Of a DNA stretch of 64,000 nt, positions 15,201-24,635 are shown in pieces; the first letter of the stretch is position 1; each line of letters begins with the position of its first letter. The DNA is taken from NCBI RefSeq assembly GCF_002356555.2, contig NZ_AP017372.2, positions 1,364,001 to 1,428,000 on the forward strand, in the 5' to 3' direction. Position numbers and translations under genes: made by a program. The notes beneath the pieces are model-generated. The model saw only the letters and a program-made list of their open reading frames with translations. It did not search any database and was not told the origin of the DNA. This DNA is from Halorhodospira halochloris. Its GTDB lineage: Bacteria; Pseudomonadota; Gammaproteobacteria; Nitrococcales; Halorhodospiraceae.

Positions 15201-17309
15201 ATGCATTTTAAAGATAAGCACCAACTCCTAGAGCTCGCAGTTAACCAGTCTAGTGAGCCGGTCGTCATAACCGACGCTCAGCTGGAAGAGCCTGGGCCAC
15301 ATATAATCTATGTTAACAACGCCTTCACCCGGCTTACAGGGTATACGGCTGACGAGGTTATTGGTGCAACCCCGCGTCTTCTCCAGGGCCCGGCAACTGA
15401 TCGCGAGATGCTCGACCGGCTCAAGGAGGCGCTTAAAGCAGGCCAGTATTTCAAGGCCGAGACCTGGAACTACCGCAAGGATGGCACGCCTTACCGTATC
15501 CAGTGGAGTATAGCACCGGTATGCACCCATGACTCGGGCCAGTGTATCGATTATTTTGTCTCGGTTCAGCGCGATGTCACCGAACTCTATAATGCCCGCC
15601 AAGAGCTAAAGAGCGAAACCAAGCGCCTTAATGCCATACTCGAGGCAGCTGGGGACGCAATAATTACTGCCGATGACCAAGGCCTGATCAGGCAGTTCAA
15701 TCCCGCTGCAGAACGCATGTTCGGGTATAGCGCCGAACAGGCGGTTGGTTCACCTTTATCTATCATAATGCCCAGAACTGATGCCGAAAGGCATCAGGAC
15801 TATGTCGATAAGTATGAGCGTACCGGCTCAGCTAAGGTGATCGGTGTCGGCCGCGAGGTTGAGGCGCAACGTGCCGATGGTAGCCGCTTTCCGATTGATC
15901 TGAATGTGAACGATACCGGCCTTACCAACCCTCGCCTGTTTGTCGGCATAATGCACGACCTTACCAGCCGCAAGCAGGCCGAGCAGGAACGGTTGCATTA
16001 TTACGCCAACTTCGACTCGCTCACTGGCCTGCCCAATCGCCGCTATACTCTGACCCTGATCGATGAGGCCATTGCGCGCGCCGAGAGCTCTAATTTGGGC
16101 GTCGCAGTTTTCGCTTTACAACTAGCTCAGCTCGATTTGGTCAATCTAGGCTTCGGTGAGAAGGTCGGTGATTCGTTAATCACCCAGACAACGACAAGCC
16201 TGCGTAACCGCACTGGCTCAGAGCCCTGCTTTATTGGTAGTTCTGAGCGCGGCAGATTTATTGTGGTTATGGAGGGGGTCGAAAAATCGGCACAACAGCT
16301 AAGTACCATAGCCAATGAGCTCATAGAGGGCATTGAGTTTGATCTGTCGGGCACCGATGCCCCCGAGATCGTGGTCCGCGCCCGCGCTGGCGCCGCTGCA
16401 TTCCCAGCTGATGGAAGCACGGCGGCAGCCCTGCTAGGGCAGGCCGAATCGGCCTTATCGCTCTCTTTGACCAAGGATGGGCCAGCATTCCACTTGGCCT
16501 CACCACAGGCCGATGCACGCCTGCGCGAGAGGCTTGAACTCGAGGCAGCCCTTTATAAGGCATTGGAGAGAAAAGAGTTTTTTATTCTGTATCAGCCGCA
16601 GTTCGATATGGTCAGCGGTAAGGTTATAGGAAGCGAGGCCCTGCTGCGCTGGCAGCACCCGGAAAAGGGGGTTGTCTCTCCGGCTGACTTTATCCCAATG
16701 CTTGAAGAGACCGGTCTGATCGAGACAGTAGGCGAGTGGCTGCTTAATGAAACTATGGAACAGGGCCTGGCCTGGGTGGATCCGGATAGTGGTGAGCCTC
16801 TGCATCTGGCGATCAACTTATCCGCGCGGCAGTTTCACTCCGGAAGGCTGTTGCAACAAGTGCAATCGGCTTTAGTAAATAGCGGTTTTCCAGTGCATAA
16901 GCTGAAGCTGGAGATAACCGAGAGTTTGCTGCTAGATAATCTAACTGAGGTGCTTGAGACTCTTAACGAGTTCGAGCAAATGGGTATTGAGCTTGCCCTG
17001 GATGATTTCGGCACAGGGTATAGTTCGCTTAGCTACCTGCATTCATTTCCGCTGCATATCCTCAAGATCGATCAGAGTTTCGTCGACGGGATTGGCAAAT
17101 CTAAACGGCTCGAGGAGCTACTGCGCGGTATCGTCGGCTTGGGTTATGCACTGGGCATGAACATCGTCGCCGAAGGGATTGAGACTGCCGAGCAGTTTGA
17201 CTTTCTGCGTGATCTTGGCTGCCCGCAGGGCCAGGGCTTTGGCCTGGCAAAGCCGCTAACGGCCTCGCAGTTTAGCAGCTTTCTTACCTCTTCGGCCTTC
17301 TCCAGATGA
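15201..17309 (+). CDS. PAS-PAS-GGDEF(degenerate)-EAL protein, probable c-di-GMP phosphodiesterase
   Basis: 702 residues, no membrane segments. PAS 1 (about 5-130) has the LOV-like pattern [18 protein letters not shown] followed by [12 protein letters not shown], without the photoactive Cys. PAS 2 is at about 137-260. The GGDEF domain (about 270-430) begins [10 protein letters not shown] but the active-site motif reads SSERGRF, so cyclase activity is unlikely. The EAL domain (about 440-695) keeps [51 protein letters not shown] and [10 protein letters not shown] infer an active, signal-controlled phosphodiesterase. Its 3' end overlaps the end of ygiQ on the other strand by 54 bases. Confidence 0.92.
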   Translation: MHFKDKHQLLELAVNQSSEPVVITDAQLEEPGPHIIYVNNAFTRLTGYTADEVIGATPRLLQGPATDREMLDRLKEALKAGQYFKAETWNYRKDGTPYRIQWSIAPVCTHDSGQCIDYFVSVQRDVTELYNARQELKSETKRLNAILEAAGDAIITADDQGLIRQFNPAAERMFGYSAEQAVGSPLSIIMPRTDAERHQDYVDKYERTGSAKVIGVGREVEAQRADGSRFPIDLNVNDTGLTNPRLFVGIMHDLTSRKQAEQERLHYYANFDSLTGLPNRRYTLTLIDEAIARAESSNLGVAVFALQLAQLDLVNLGFGEKVGDSLITQTTTSLRNRTGSEPCFIGSSERGRFIVVMEGVEKSAQQLSTIANELIEGIEFDLSGTDAPEIVVRARAGAAAFPADGSTAAALLGQAESALSLSLTKDGPAFHLASPQADARLRERLELEAALYKALERKEFFILYQPQFDMVSGKVIGSEALLRWQHPEKGVVSPADFIPMLEETGLIETVGEWLLNETMEQGLAWVDPDSGEPLHLAINLSARQFHSGRLLQQVQSALVNSGFPVHKLKLEITESLLLDNLTEVLETLNEFEQMGIELALDDFGTGYSSLSYLHSFPLHILKIDQSFVDGIGKSKRLEELLRGIVGLGYALGMNIVAEGIETAEQFDFLRDLGCPQGQGFGLAKPLTASQFSSFLTSSAFSR

Positions 17310-19358
17310 GCCTGTGCCAGCTGGCTGGTGGTTAGGGATAAGGTGGTGTTTGCTGTTGCCGAGCACATCGGTGCGGCCCATTTTTTTCAGCGCATCGCGC
17401 AACAGTGGCCAGTTCTCCGGATCGTGGTAGCGCAGAAAGGCCTTGTGCAAGCGCCTTTTACGCAGCCCCTTGGCGGTAGCCAGGGCCTCTCCGCCGTCTT
17501 TGCCGAGCGGCTTTAGCGGGTTATAGCCGGTATGATACATCGCTGTGGCCAGAGCCATAGGCGCGGGCAAGAAGGCCTGCACCTGATTGGGACGAAAGCC
17601 GTTGCGCTTGAGCCACAGCGCCAGATTAAGCATATCCTCATCGGTGGTCCCCGGATGGGCAGCGATAAAGTAGGGGATCAGATACTGCTCCTTGCCGGCA
17701 CGCTTGGAGTAATTCTCAAACAGCTCGCGGAATCTGTAGTAGACATCCATGCCGGGCTTGAGCATTTTTTCCAGCGGTCCCGGTTCGGTGTGCTCAGGGG
17801 CGATCTTCAGATAGCCGCCGACGTGGTGGGTTACTAACTCACGCACGTATGACTTGGAGTAAATAGCTAGATCGTAGCGTACCCCCGAGGCGACCAGCAC
17901 TTTTTTGATCCCCGGTTGGGCGCGGGCCTGGCGGTAAAGGTTGATAAGTGGCTCATGGTCGGTGCTGAGGTTGCGGCAAGCGCGCGGGTAGAGGCATGAC
18001 ATGCGCCGACAGTGCGCCTCTATCTGCTTATCCTTGCAGCCAAGCCGGTACATGTTAGCGCTTGGTCCGCCGAGATCGGATATAACGCCGGTAAATCCTG
18101 CCGTCTTCTCTTTGATTGCGTCGATCTCACGCAACACCGATTCGGGTGAGCGGGACTGGATGATGCGCCCTTCGTGTTCGGTGATAGAGCAGAAGGTGCA
18201 GCCGCCGAAGCAACCGCGCATGATGTTGACTGAAAAGCGGATCATCTCCCAGGCCGGGATATGGCTGCCGTCATAGGCAGGGTGGGGCGCGCGGGCGAAA
18301 GGCAGTTCGTAGACGCTATCCAACTCATCGCTGCTCAAGGGGATCGGCGGCGGGGTGACCCAGACATCCTTATCGCCGTGATTCTGCACCAGGGTGCGCG
18401 CATTCCAAGGATTTGTCTCCTTTCTGATCACCCGGGCGGCGTGAGCGTGCTGAGCAGCATCGGTGCGAACACTCTGGTAGCTCGGTAAGGCTAGAGGACG
18501 ACTCGAGGAACTCCCCCGAGGCGAGTGGCCGCTGCGGTAGTGAGGACGCCGTGGATCCATCCCTGGAGGGTTCATGGAGCCATCTTGGGCGCTAAAATCA
18601 CCCCACCGGGGCGGCCGCTCGCTCTCGGGGAGTTCGTTGAGTCGTTCTACAGTTCCCGGTGAATCGCAATCTGAACCTGTCGCTGCTGCCTTGGCGGCGT
18701 ATGCTATGCCCCGCAGATCCCTAATTTGCTCAGGCTTTTCACCTGCAGCTAGGCGGTGGGCGATATCCACAACGGCCCGCTCGGCATTGCCGTAGATGAG
18801 AATGTCGGCCTTGGCATCGAGCAGGATGGAACGGCGCACTTTATCCGACCAGTAGTCGTAATGGGCGAGGCGGCGCAGACTAGCCTCAATCCCGCCGATG
18901 ATAATGGGCGTATTTTTGTAAGCCTCGCGCGCGCGCTGACTGTAGACGATTACAGCACGATCGGGGCGTCGCCCGCCGGCATCGTCGGGGCTATAGGCGT
19001 CGTTACTGCGCAGTTTACCGTCGGCGGTGTAACGATTGACCATGGAGTCCATGTTGCCGGCGGTTATGCCGAAGAAGAGATTCGGCTTGCCCAGGGTCTG
19101 AAAGTCATCTGGTGAGCGCCAGTCTGGTTGGGCGATTATGCCGACGCGAAAGCCTTGCGCTTCGAGCAGTCGGCCGATGATCGCCGCACCGAAGCTCGGG
19201 TGGTCTATATAGGCGTCCCCGCTGATCAGGATGATATCGCAGCTATCCCAACCGAGTTCACCCATCTCGCGTGGCGACATGGGCAGAAACGGCGCCGGGG
19301 CAAAGCAGGCGGCCCAGTATTGGCGGTATGAAAATAGGTGCGGGAGTTCTTTGTACAT
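17256..19358 (-). CDS. ygiQ: YgiQ-family radical SAM protein with in-frame palindromic insertion
   Basis: About 700 residues, starting at ATG 19358 ([15 protein letters not shown]); a GTG at 19397 would add 13 residues but lacks a ribosome-binding site. The N-terminal YgiQ domain has [15 protein letters not shown] and [12 protein letters not shown]. The radical SAM core has CxxxCxxC in [18 protein letters not shown]. The C-terminal part includes [15 protein letters not shown] and [17 protein letters not shown], typical of the family. Biochemical role unknown. Between [11 protein letters not shown] and [10 protein letters not shown] the gene carries a palindromic element that adds roughly 50 residues, including [10 protein letters not shown]. 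The frame remains open. Confidence 0.92.
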   Translation of the reverse strand: MYKELPHLFSYRQYWAACFAPAPFLPMSPREMGELGWDSCDIILISGDAYIDHPSFGAAIIGRLLEAQGFRVGIIAQPDWRSPDDFQTLGKPNLFFGITAGNMDSMVNRYTADGKLRSNDAYSPDDAGGRRPDRAVIVYSQRAREAYKNTPIIIGGIEASLRRLAHYDYWSDKVRRSILLDAKADILIYGNAERAVVDIAHRLAAGEKPEQIRDLRGIAYAAKAAATGSDCDSPGTVERLNELPESERPPRWGDFSAQDGSMNPPGMDPRRPHYRSGHSPRGSSSSRPLALPSYQSVRTDAAQHAHAARVIRKETNPWNARTLVQNHGDKDVWVTPPPIPLSSDELDSVYELPFARAPHPAYDGSHIPAWEMIRFSVNIMRGCFGGCTFCSITEHEGRIIQSRSPESVLREIDAIKEKTAGFTGVISDLGGPSANMYRLGCKDKQIEAHCRRMSCLYPRACRNLSTDHEPLINLYRQARAQPGIKKVLVASGVRYDLAIYSKSYVRELVTHHVGGYLKIAPEHTEPGPLEKMLKPGMDVYYRFRELFENYSKRAGKEQYLIPYFIAAHPGTTDEDMLNLALWLKRNGFRPNQVQAFLPAPMALATAMYHTGYNPLKPLGKDGGEALATAKGLRKRRLHKAFLRYHDPENWPLLRDALKKMGRTDVLGNSKHHLIPNHQPAGTGSSGEGRRGKKAAKLRGR
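18491..18650 (-). repeat. Palindromic element in frame inside ygiQ
   Basis: Inverted arms (left GACGACTCGAGGAACTCC, right GGAGTTCGTTGAGTCGTTC, continuing inward to GTGGCCGC / GCGGCCGC) flank a diverged core GACGCCGTGGATCCATCCC...TTCATGGAGCC. It is read by ygiQ in a frame different from that used in comEC. Divergence suggests an older insertion. Confidence 0.8.
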
Positions 19359-19421
19359 ATTATGCTCAAGATTTATTTGCCGTTGAGTTATGTCCACAGG
19401 TCATTAGAGGAGGGCTAGGGG

Positions 19422-20036
19422 TTGCGAATCCGTGCTTGGCTATACGATAAGTTTCTGCTTGGTCTTACGGGCGGTTGGTACGCTGAGGTCATTGAACGTT
19501 TGCCGGATGGTGTGAAGCTGTTGGATGTAGGCATCGGCACTGCCGGAGCACTCTTGGCCAATGGCGAAAGGGTAGCGGCAAAAGATTTACACATAACCGG
19601 GATAGATATCGATAGCGATTATATCGCCTGCGCCCGCGAAAGGTTAAGGGGATCTGGGCTTGAAGATCGTATCGATCTGCGCCTTGAGTCGATCTATGAC
19701 CACCAAGGCGGTCCTTATGCTGCGGTTTATTTCTCCGCCAGCTTTATGATCCTTCCAGAGCCAGAAAAGGCCCTGCGCCACTGCATGGATCTGCTCAGCG
19801 AGGGTGGCCGGATCTTTTTTACCCAGACGATTCAGAACAAGCCTTCGCGCTGGCTGGAGCGCTTCAAGCCGCTGCTAGGAAGATTGACAAGTATTGAATT
19901 CGGTCGGGTGACCTACGAGCAGGAGTTTCGTAATCAGATCCAAGCCGCCGGCCTGGAGCTTGAGACCTTCACAGCCCTGGATACTCGCGGCACCCAGTCA
20001 TATTGCCTGGCGGTAGCCCGACCTAAGACCGGGTAA
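19422..20036 (+). CDS. Class I SAM-dependent methyltransferase
   Basis: 204 residues starting at TTG 19422, seven bases after a strong AGAGGAGGG. The SAM-binding motif I is LLDVGIGTAGALL, motif II acidic residue in HITGIDIDSDYI, and later PYAAVYFSASFMILPEPEKALRH with GGRIFFTQTIQ complete the Rossmann-like fold. Substrate is unknown. The motif pattern resembles small UbiE/class 11/25-type enzymes that methylate small molecules, but I cannot place it further. It is divergent from ygiQ, and a nested palindromic repeat follows it. Confidence 0.82.
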   Translation: MRIRAWLYDKFLLGLTGGWYAEVIERLPDGVKLLDVGIGTAGALLANGERVAAKDLHITGIDIDSDYIACARERLRGSGLEDRIDLRLESIYDHQGGPYAAVYFSASFMILPEPEKALRHCMDLLSEGGRIFFTQTIQNKPSRWLERFKPLLGRLTSIEFGRVTYEQEFRNQIQAAGLELETFTALDTRGTQSYCLAVARPKTG

Positions 20037-20041
20037 TCCAG

Positions 20042-20350
20042 GTGGGCACCTCTCAAAACGCCCTCTGAACCTAGCTTCCCCCTGTGTGGAGAACGCTGCG
20101 AAGCCATCACTGGAGGCTCCATGGCGGCATCCTTGGGGGACCTCTAAAAACTTCGCCGGCGCCACCATCCGCCCCGGTGTGGAGGTCTTGGCGCCAGGGA
20201 TGGCGCCATGAAGCCTCCAGGGATGGATCCACGGCGTCCTCAACACCGGGGCGGATGGTGGCGCCGGCGAAGTTTTTAGAGGCACCCCTTGGTGCCAAAA
20301 CCTCAGCACCAGGGACAGCTTGGCCAGGAAGGGGGGGGTTAAAGGCGCCC
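20042..20350. repeat. Decayed palindromic element split by a newer copy
   Basis: The left part (20046-20136) runs from CACCTCTCAAAACGCCCTC through a degenerate core ...GGCATCCTTGG. The right part (20287 onward) resumes with CCTTGGTGCCAAAACCTC and ends TTAAAGGCGCCC near 20350. Rejoining the halves at CCTTGG restores the core order seen elsewhere. The remaining bases to 20487 hold only the leader of the next gene. Confidence 0.82.
20137..20286. repeat. Intact 150-bp palindromic element nested in an older copy
   Basis: Arms begin CCTCTAAAAACTTCGCCGG and end CCGGCGAAGTTTTTAGAGG, with the core in GTCTTGGCGCCAGGG orientation. CCTTGG flanks both ends (20131-20136 and 20287-20292). Length is 150 bp, equal to the copy at 14315. 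Confidence 0.93.
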
Positions 20351-20487
20351 ATATAAGCGTGAATGATAACTATTATGGCAAAAACAGATTAACAGAAACT
20401 GCTTTAGGGTTATTGACATGCACCAACCGAAAATTGAATATAGAGGTGCAACGATAAGTATATATTGGGTGGGTGAGGAGCGGGCTT

Positions 20488-23400
20488 ATGTCACTAAAAG
20501 ACGTCCCCACGGGACTGCTGGAGTTATTTTTACATCATGTACCAACCGGCATTTTAGTCATCAACCAGCAGGGCTATGTCGTTACTATAAATCCAGCAGC
20601 ACGCCGGCTTCTCGGTTTGCCCGACGCTTCCCTAGATCCTCCTGCTGACCACATTCCCGGCTCGCCCTCCGCCCCTTCCTCAACCACTCCCTCGCATCCT
20701 CATATCAATGATATCGCTTGGGTCTTGGATTCCGCCGAGTTATCTGATCAGACATGTGACTGCTCCTGGCCATGGGATAGATTGTTAAATAGTGCCGACA
20801 GCGAGGATAAGCTGCAAACCACCCTGTGCGTGATCGACTCCTGGCAGCGCAGGCGATTTTTGCGCTGCTTTGGGGTGGTTGCGCATACGGGAGACAGCAG
20901 TGCCGAGCGGCAAGTAGCCCTAGCGCTGGAAGATGTCACTGAGTATAAGGCAGCTGAACAAGAGCGTTCCGCGCTGATGGAGTTTATCGAGGTGCTGCCC
21001 GATTTTGTGGGCCTCGCCGATACTCAGGGCAATCTTTTATACCACAACCGGGCACTTAGAGAGGCTCAGGGAGAGGGAGGCGAGGTCCAATCCATCAATT
21101 CCCGGATCTCTGATGCCCATGACCCAGAGAGCCTTGAGCTACTCCTGAAGGAAGGGTTTCCGGTTGCAGAGCGGGATGGAATTTGGCGGGGCCAGACCTG
21201 GCTGCGCCATGTCGGCAAGGAGACGGAGATCCCCGTCGATCAGGTAGTGATTGCCCATCGTGACGCGCAAGGCAAGGTCAAGCGCTATTCGACGCTGATG
21301 CACAACCTATCCGTAGAGCGCGCGCGCGAATCTGAGATCGAGCGGCTGTTGTACCGTGATCCAGTTACCGGATTGCCGAATCGCATGCTTTTCCACGATC
21401 GCGTGGAGCAGGCGCGCTTGGTCCAGAACCGAGGCGATGAATTTCTTGCGGTTATCGTCTGCGATATTAGGGACTTCTCTGCCATCAATGAGAGCCTCGG
21501 TCAGGAAGGGGGTGATCAGGTACTAGCTGAGGTGGGCCGTAGGTTGCAGGCAAACTTGCCTCAGGAGGCTACTATTGGTCGCTTGGGTGGCGACTTATTC
21601 GGCATTCTGTTGCCACGTCTGGAGGAGGGCAAAGAAGCAGTCGAGTTCGCTGAGCGCATCGTCAGCAAGGTTGGAGATAGGGTGCTTTTCGCTGAGCAGG
21701 CTGTGCATCTAAACTTACGCGCCGGGATAAGTGTGACTAGCCGCAGTGGTGAATCTGCCCGGACGCTGGTCGATCAGGCCGATGCCGCCCGCCGGGCGTC
21801 TAAACGCAGCGGAGTCAAGTACCAGTTTTATAGCTCTAGTATCACCGAGCAGGCACGCGAGCATGTCTACCTGACAACGGAACTGCGGCATGCCTTAGAT
21901 AACAACGATTTGCAGGTTTACTATCAGCCGCAGGTCGACTTCGTTAGTGGCAAGCTCATTGGGTTTGAGGCGCTGGTGCGCTGGCAACACCCTCAAGAAG
22001 GCTGGATAGGGCCAGGTCGATTTATCCCGGTTGCCGAAAGCAGTGGACTGATTGGCAGGGTAGGCGAACAGGTTATAGATTTGGCCGCAAGGGATTTTCT
22101 GCAGGCCCGTCGGGCCGGTTTTGCCGAGGGAAGGCTGGCGATCAATATCGCCGCGCCACAAATGAACCGGCCTAACTGGGCAATAAAGCTTCTTGAGGGA
22201 TGGCAACGCAACGGTTTAGCAGCTACAGACTTGGAGCTAGAGATCACCGAGCGGCTGTTCGTTAGGAGCCGTCACTCTTTGATTGAGCAGTTGCAATACC
22301 TGCGCAGCTGCGGGGTGAAGATTGCGGTGGACGACTTCGGGACCGGCTACTCGTCGCTTAACTACCTCAAAGATCTTCCCGTGGATCGGATCAAAATTGA
22401 TCAGTCGTTTATAACTGATCTGCCTGGGGATCACCGTACCGAAACGATTATCAAGGCCATCACTACCTTGGCCAAAGGGCTGGGTATGGAGGTATTAGCC
22501 GAAGGGGTAGAGACTGCGGGGCAAGCACAGGCATTAGGCTCTGCGGGCTGCTATCAGGGGCAGGGGCATCTCTTTGCCCGCCCGGCACCGGCTGCCTCGC
22601 TCTGGACAGGGCCTCAGCTTGAGTGCTGGAGGGTAGGTAACATGGCCGGGGCTGGCGCTGAAGAGTCTCGTATTCAATCAGCTTCGCCAGGTCCCGAAGA
22701 GGTTGCCGGCCAAAAAACTTGGGCCAAGTTAAGGGGTGAGAGAGAACGGCGCTACCGGCTGGCGCAAGAGGCTGCTCGATTTGGCATCTGGGAGTGGGAC
22801 CTAGAGGCCGATGCCATAGATTGGGATAACGTATGCTGGTGGATGCTTGGATACAGCGCAGAGATGGTCGGCTCCATGAGCTATGACGAATGGAGGGCGA
22901 TTATTCACCCTGAGGATATTGAAAATGTTGAGAGTCATATTCAGTACGCACTGACCAATGATACCCCCTATTTGATAGAGATGCGTTGCAGGTCAGCCTT
23001 CGGTGACTGGATTTGGGTGCAGGAGCGTGGGCAGGTAGTAAGCCGCGCGGATGATGGTCAGCCTTTGCTCATAGCCGGTGCCAACATTGATTTTGGCCAG
23101 TGTAAAAAGACCGAGGCTGACATTCAGCGTCAGCTGGAGCAGGCTAACGACACCCGGAGTACTTTCCTGAATGCAGTCAGCCATGAGCTGCGTACCCCTC
23201 TCAACGCCTTGATGGGGTTCGCCGACCTGCTCTCCGATTCAAGTCTCAGTGCAGAAAAGCGGGAGTTTTACGCGGCTAGGAGTCGCGATGCTGGGGAGCG
23301 TCTATTACATAAGATTTCTTCCATACTTGATCTCTCCCAGCTCAAATCGGGCGGAGTGGAGCTGCACTGCGATCGTCTTGAGCTGCGTTCACTAGTCTAT

Positions 23401-24303
23401 GAGACGTGCTCACCGTTCCTTGAAAAAGCCCAGAACAAGAGGCTATCTCTTAGTTGGCAGGTTGCCGAGGAGGTCCCGACCTGGGTCGAAGGGGATGGTT
23501 ATCGGATCAGCCAGCTCCTCAATTGCCTGCTTGAAAACGCTATCGAACATAGCGAGCGCGGCAGGATTTTGGTAGAGGTTAGTCAGCATAACCCGCAACA
23601 ACTGCTGTTTGCTGTTCATGACAACGGCCCGGGGATTTCGCCCGAGGTTCAGGAAGAGCTGTTCGCCGCTTTTGATAAGGGCAGCTACGCTGATGAGGGC
23701 CAGCGTGGTCGTGGACTCGGGTTGTTGGTTGCTTACGAGTTGGCACGTCAGCTCGGTGGTGCGCTGTGGCTAAATAGTGTGTCTGAAGTTGGTTCGACCT
23801 TCTGTTTTACGGCGCAATTGCCGGCTATTGCTGCACCGGTGGAGAACGATGAAGCTTTTGCTCACGGAAATAATCTCGAGGAAGACGTGCAACTGCTGTG
23901 TGGCGAAGGCGTGCGTGTGCTTATCGCCGAGGACGATCCGGTCAGCGCCCTGCTAATACAGACACTGTTACAGAATCTTGGCTGTGATACCACTTTGACC
24001 GGTAACGGTCAGGAGGCTCTCGACACTTGGCAGCAGCATCCGTTTGATTTGCTCTTTCTCGATCTGCGCATGCCGCTACTCAGCGGTCTAGATGTTGTGC
24101 GGGCGGTGCGGAGTAAAGAAACAGACGAAAGTTTGCCATATACCCCGGCAGTTCTGTGTACCGCCCAAGCCCTTGACGAGGTGGAGCAAGAGAGTTTTCA
24201 GGCAGGTTTTGATAAGTACACGACCAAGCCAGTTAACGTGCATAAACTCAAGGAGATTATTCGGTGGCTGAGACACATTAGGGCATGGCAGGCCACGGTT
24301 TAA
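20488..24303 (+). CDS. PAS-PAS-GGDEF-EAL-PAS-histidine kinase-receiver hybrid
   Basis: 1271 residues from ATG 20488, seven bases after GAGGAG. Domains in order: PAS (about 5-150); PAS (160-285); GGDEF (290-450) with DPVTGLPNRM and motif GGDLF; EAL (455-705) with [47 protein letters not shown] (750-880); HisKA with SHELRTPL (His 899); HATPase with N-box LLENAIEHS, DNGPGIS and GRGLGLLV; receiver with EDDPVS and Asp 1192 in LFLDLRMP. No membrane segment. I infer that c-di-GMP hydrolysis and phosphorelay are coupled in one polypeptide. The GGDLF site may be active, or may only bind GTP. Confidence 0.93.
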   Translation: MSLKDVPTGLLELFLHHVPTGILVINQQGYVVTINPAARRLLGLPDASLDPPADHIPGSPSAPSSTTPSHPHINDIAWVLDSAELSDQTCDCSWPWDRLLNSADSEDKLQTTLCVIDSWQRRRFLRCFGVVAHTGDSSAERQVALALEDVTEYKAAEQERSALMEFIEVLPDFVGLADTQGNLLYHNRALREAQGEGGEVQSINSRISDAHDPESLELLLKEGFPVAERDGIWRGQTWLRHVGKETEIPVDQVVIAHRDAQGKVKRYSTLMHNLSVERARESEIERLLYRDPVTGLPNRMLFHDRVEQARLVQNRGDEFLAVIVCDIRDFSAINESLGQEGGDQVLAEVGRRLQANLPQEATIGRLGGDLFGILLPRLEEGKEAVEFAERIVSKVGDRVLFAEQAVHLNLRAGISVTSRSGESARTLVDQADAARRASKRSGVKYQFYSSSITEQAREHVYLTTELRHALDNNDLQVYYQPQVDFVSGKLIGFEALVRWQHPQEGWIGPGRFIPVAESSGLIGRVGEQVIDLAARDFLQARRAGFAEGRLAINIAAPQMNRPNWAIKLLEGWQRNGLAATDLELEITERLFVRSRHSLIEQLQYLRSCGVKIAVDDFGTGYSSLNYLKDLPVDRIKIDQSFITDLPGDHRTETIIKAITTLAKGLGMEVLAEGVETAGQAQALGSAGCYQGQGHLFARPAPAASLWTGPQLECWRVGNMAGAGAEESRIQSASPGPEEVAGQKTWAKLRGERERRYRLAQEAARFGIWEWDLEADAIDWDNVCWWMLGYSAEMVGSMSYDEWRAIIHPEDIENVESHIQYALTNDTPYLIEMRCRSAFGDWIWVQERGQVVSRADDGQPLLIAGANIDFGQCKKTEADIQRQLEQANDTRSTFLNAVSHELRTPLNALMGFADLLSDSSLSAEKREFYAARSRDAGERLLHKISSILDLSQLKSGGVELHCDRLELRSLVYETCSPFLEKAQNKRLSLSWQVAEEVPTWVEGDGYRISQLLNCLLENAIEHSERGRILVEVSQHNPQQLLFAVHDNGPGISPEVQEELFAAFDKGSYADEGQRGRGLGLLVAYELARQLGGALWLNSVSEVGSTFCFTAQLPAIAAPVENDEAFAHGNNLEEDVQLLCGEGVRVLIAEDDPVSALLIQTLLQNLGCDTTLTGNGQEALDTWQQHPFDLLFLDLRMPLLSGLDVVRAVRSKETDESLPYTPAVLCTAQALDEVEQESFQAGFDKYTTKPVNVHKLKEIIRWLRHIRAWQATV

Positions 24304-24356
24304 GACGGGTCATAAAGTGGTTGAGTGCTGGGAGCAATCGAATCTAAATTGCTGCA

Positions 24357-24443
24357 TGGTGCCCGGGGCCGGACTCGAACCGGCACGGCATATTAGCCTG
24401 ACGATTTTAAGTCGTCTGCGTCTACCAATTCCGCCACCCAGGC
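24357..24443 (-). tRNA. tRNA-Leu (UAA)
   Basis: On the minus strand the 7-bp acceptor stem GCCTGGG pairs with CCCGGGC (one G-U), with encoded CCA at the 3' end. The anticodon arm GACGA-CTTAAAA-TCGTC gives anticodon UAA. There is a long variable arm and T-arm GGTTCGAGTCC, as expected for a class II leucine tRNA. It lies 70 bases from tRNA-Cys in the same orientation. Confidence 0.97.
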
Positions 24444-24513
24444 TATAGTTACGAGGAGAGCTGAGCGAGAAAGACCCTCAAGTCTTGCTAGTAACTGTGG
24501 AGGTTTCCCAGTT

Positions 24514-24587
24514 TGGAGGCTAGGGCGGGAATCGAACCCACGTACACGGCTTTGCAGGCCGCTGCATCACCACTCTGCCACCTAGCC
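24514..24587 (-). tRNA. tRNA-Cys (GCA)
   Basis: On the minus strand acceptor GGCTAGG pairs with CCTAGCC and is followed by TCCA. The anticodon loop CTGCAAA gives GCA; the T-arm is GGGTTCGATTCCC. Length is 74 bases including CCA. Probably transcribed with the tRNA-Leu gene downstream. Confidence 0.97.
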
Positions 24588-24635
24588 AATAAGCGCGTAT
24601 GTTACTCATTGAGTTGCTATTAGGTCAATACCTAT

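Noticed and set aside
20084-20356. Open frames of 80-90 codons on both strands in the nested repeat
   Set aside because: They follow the stop-free frames of the palindromic element itself and have no independent start signals. The same peptides recur at 14265, 29144 and 34128.
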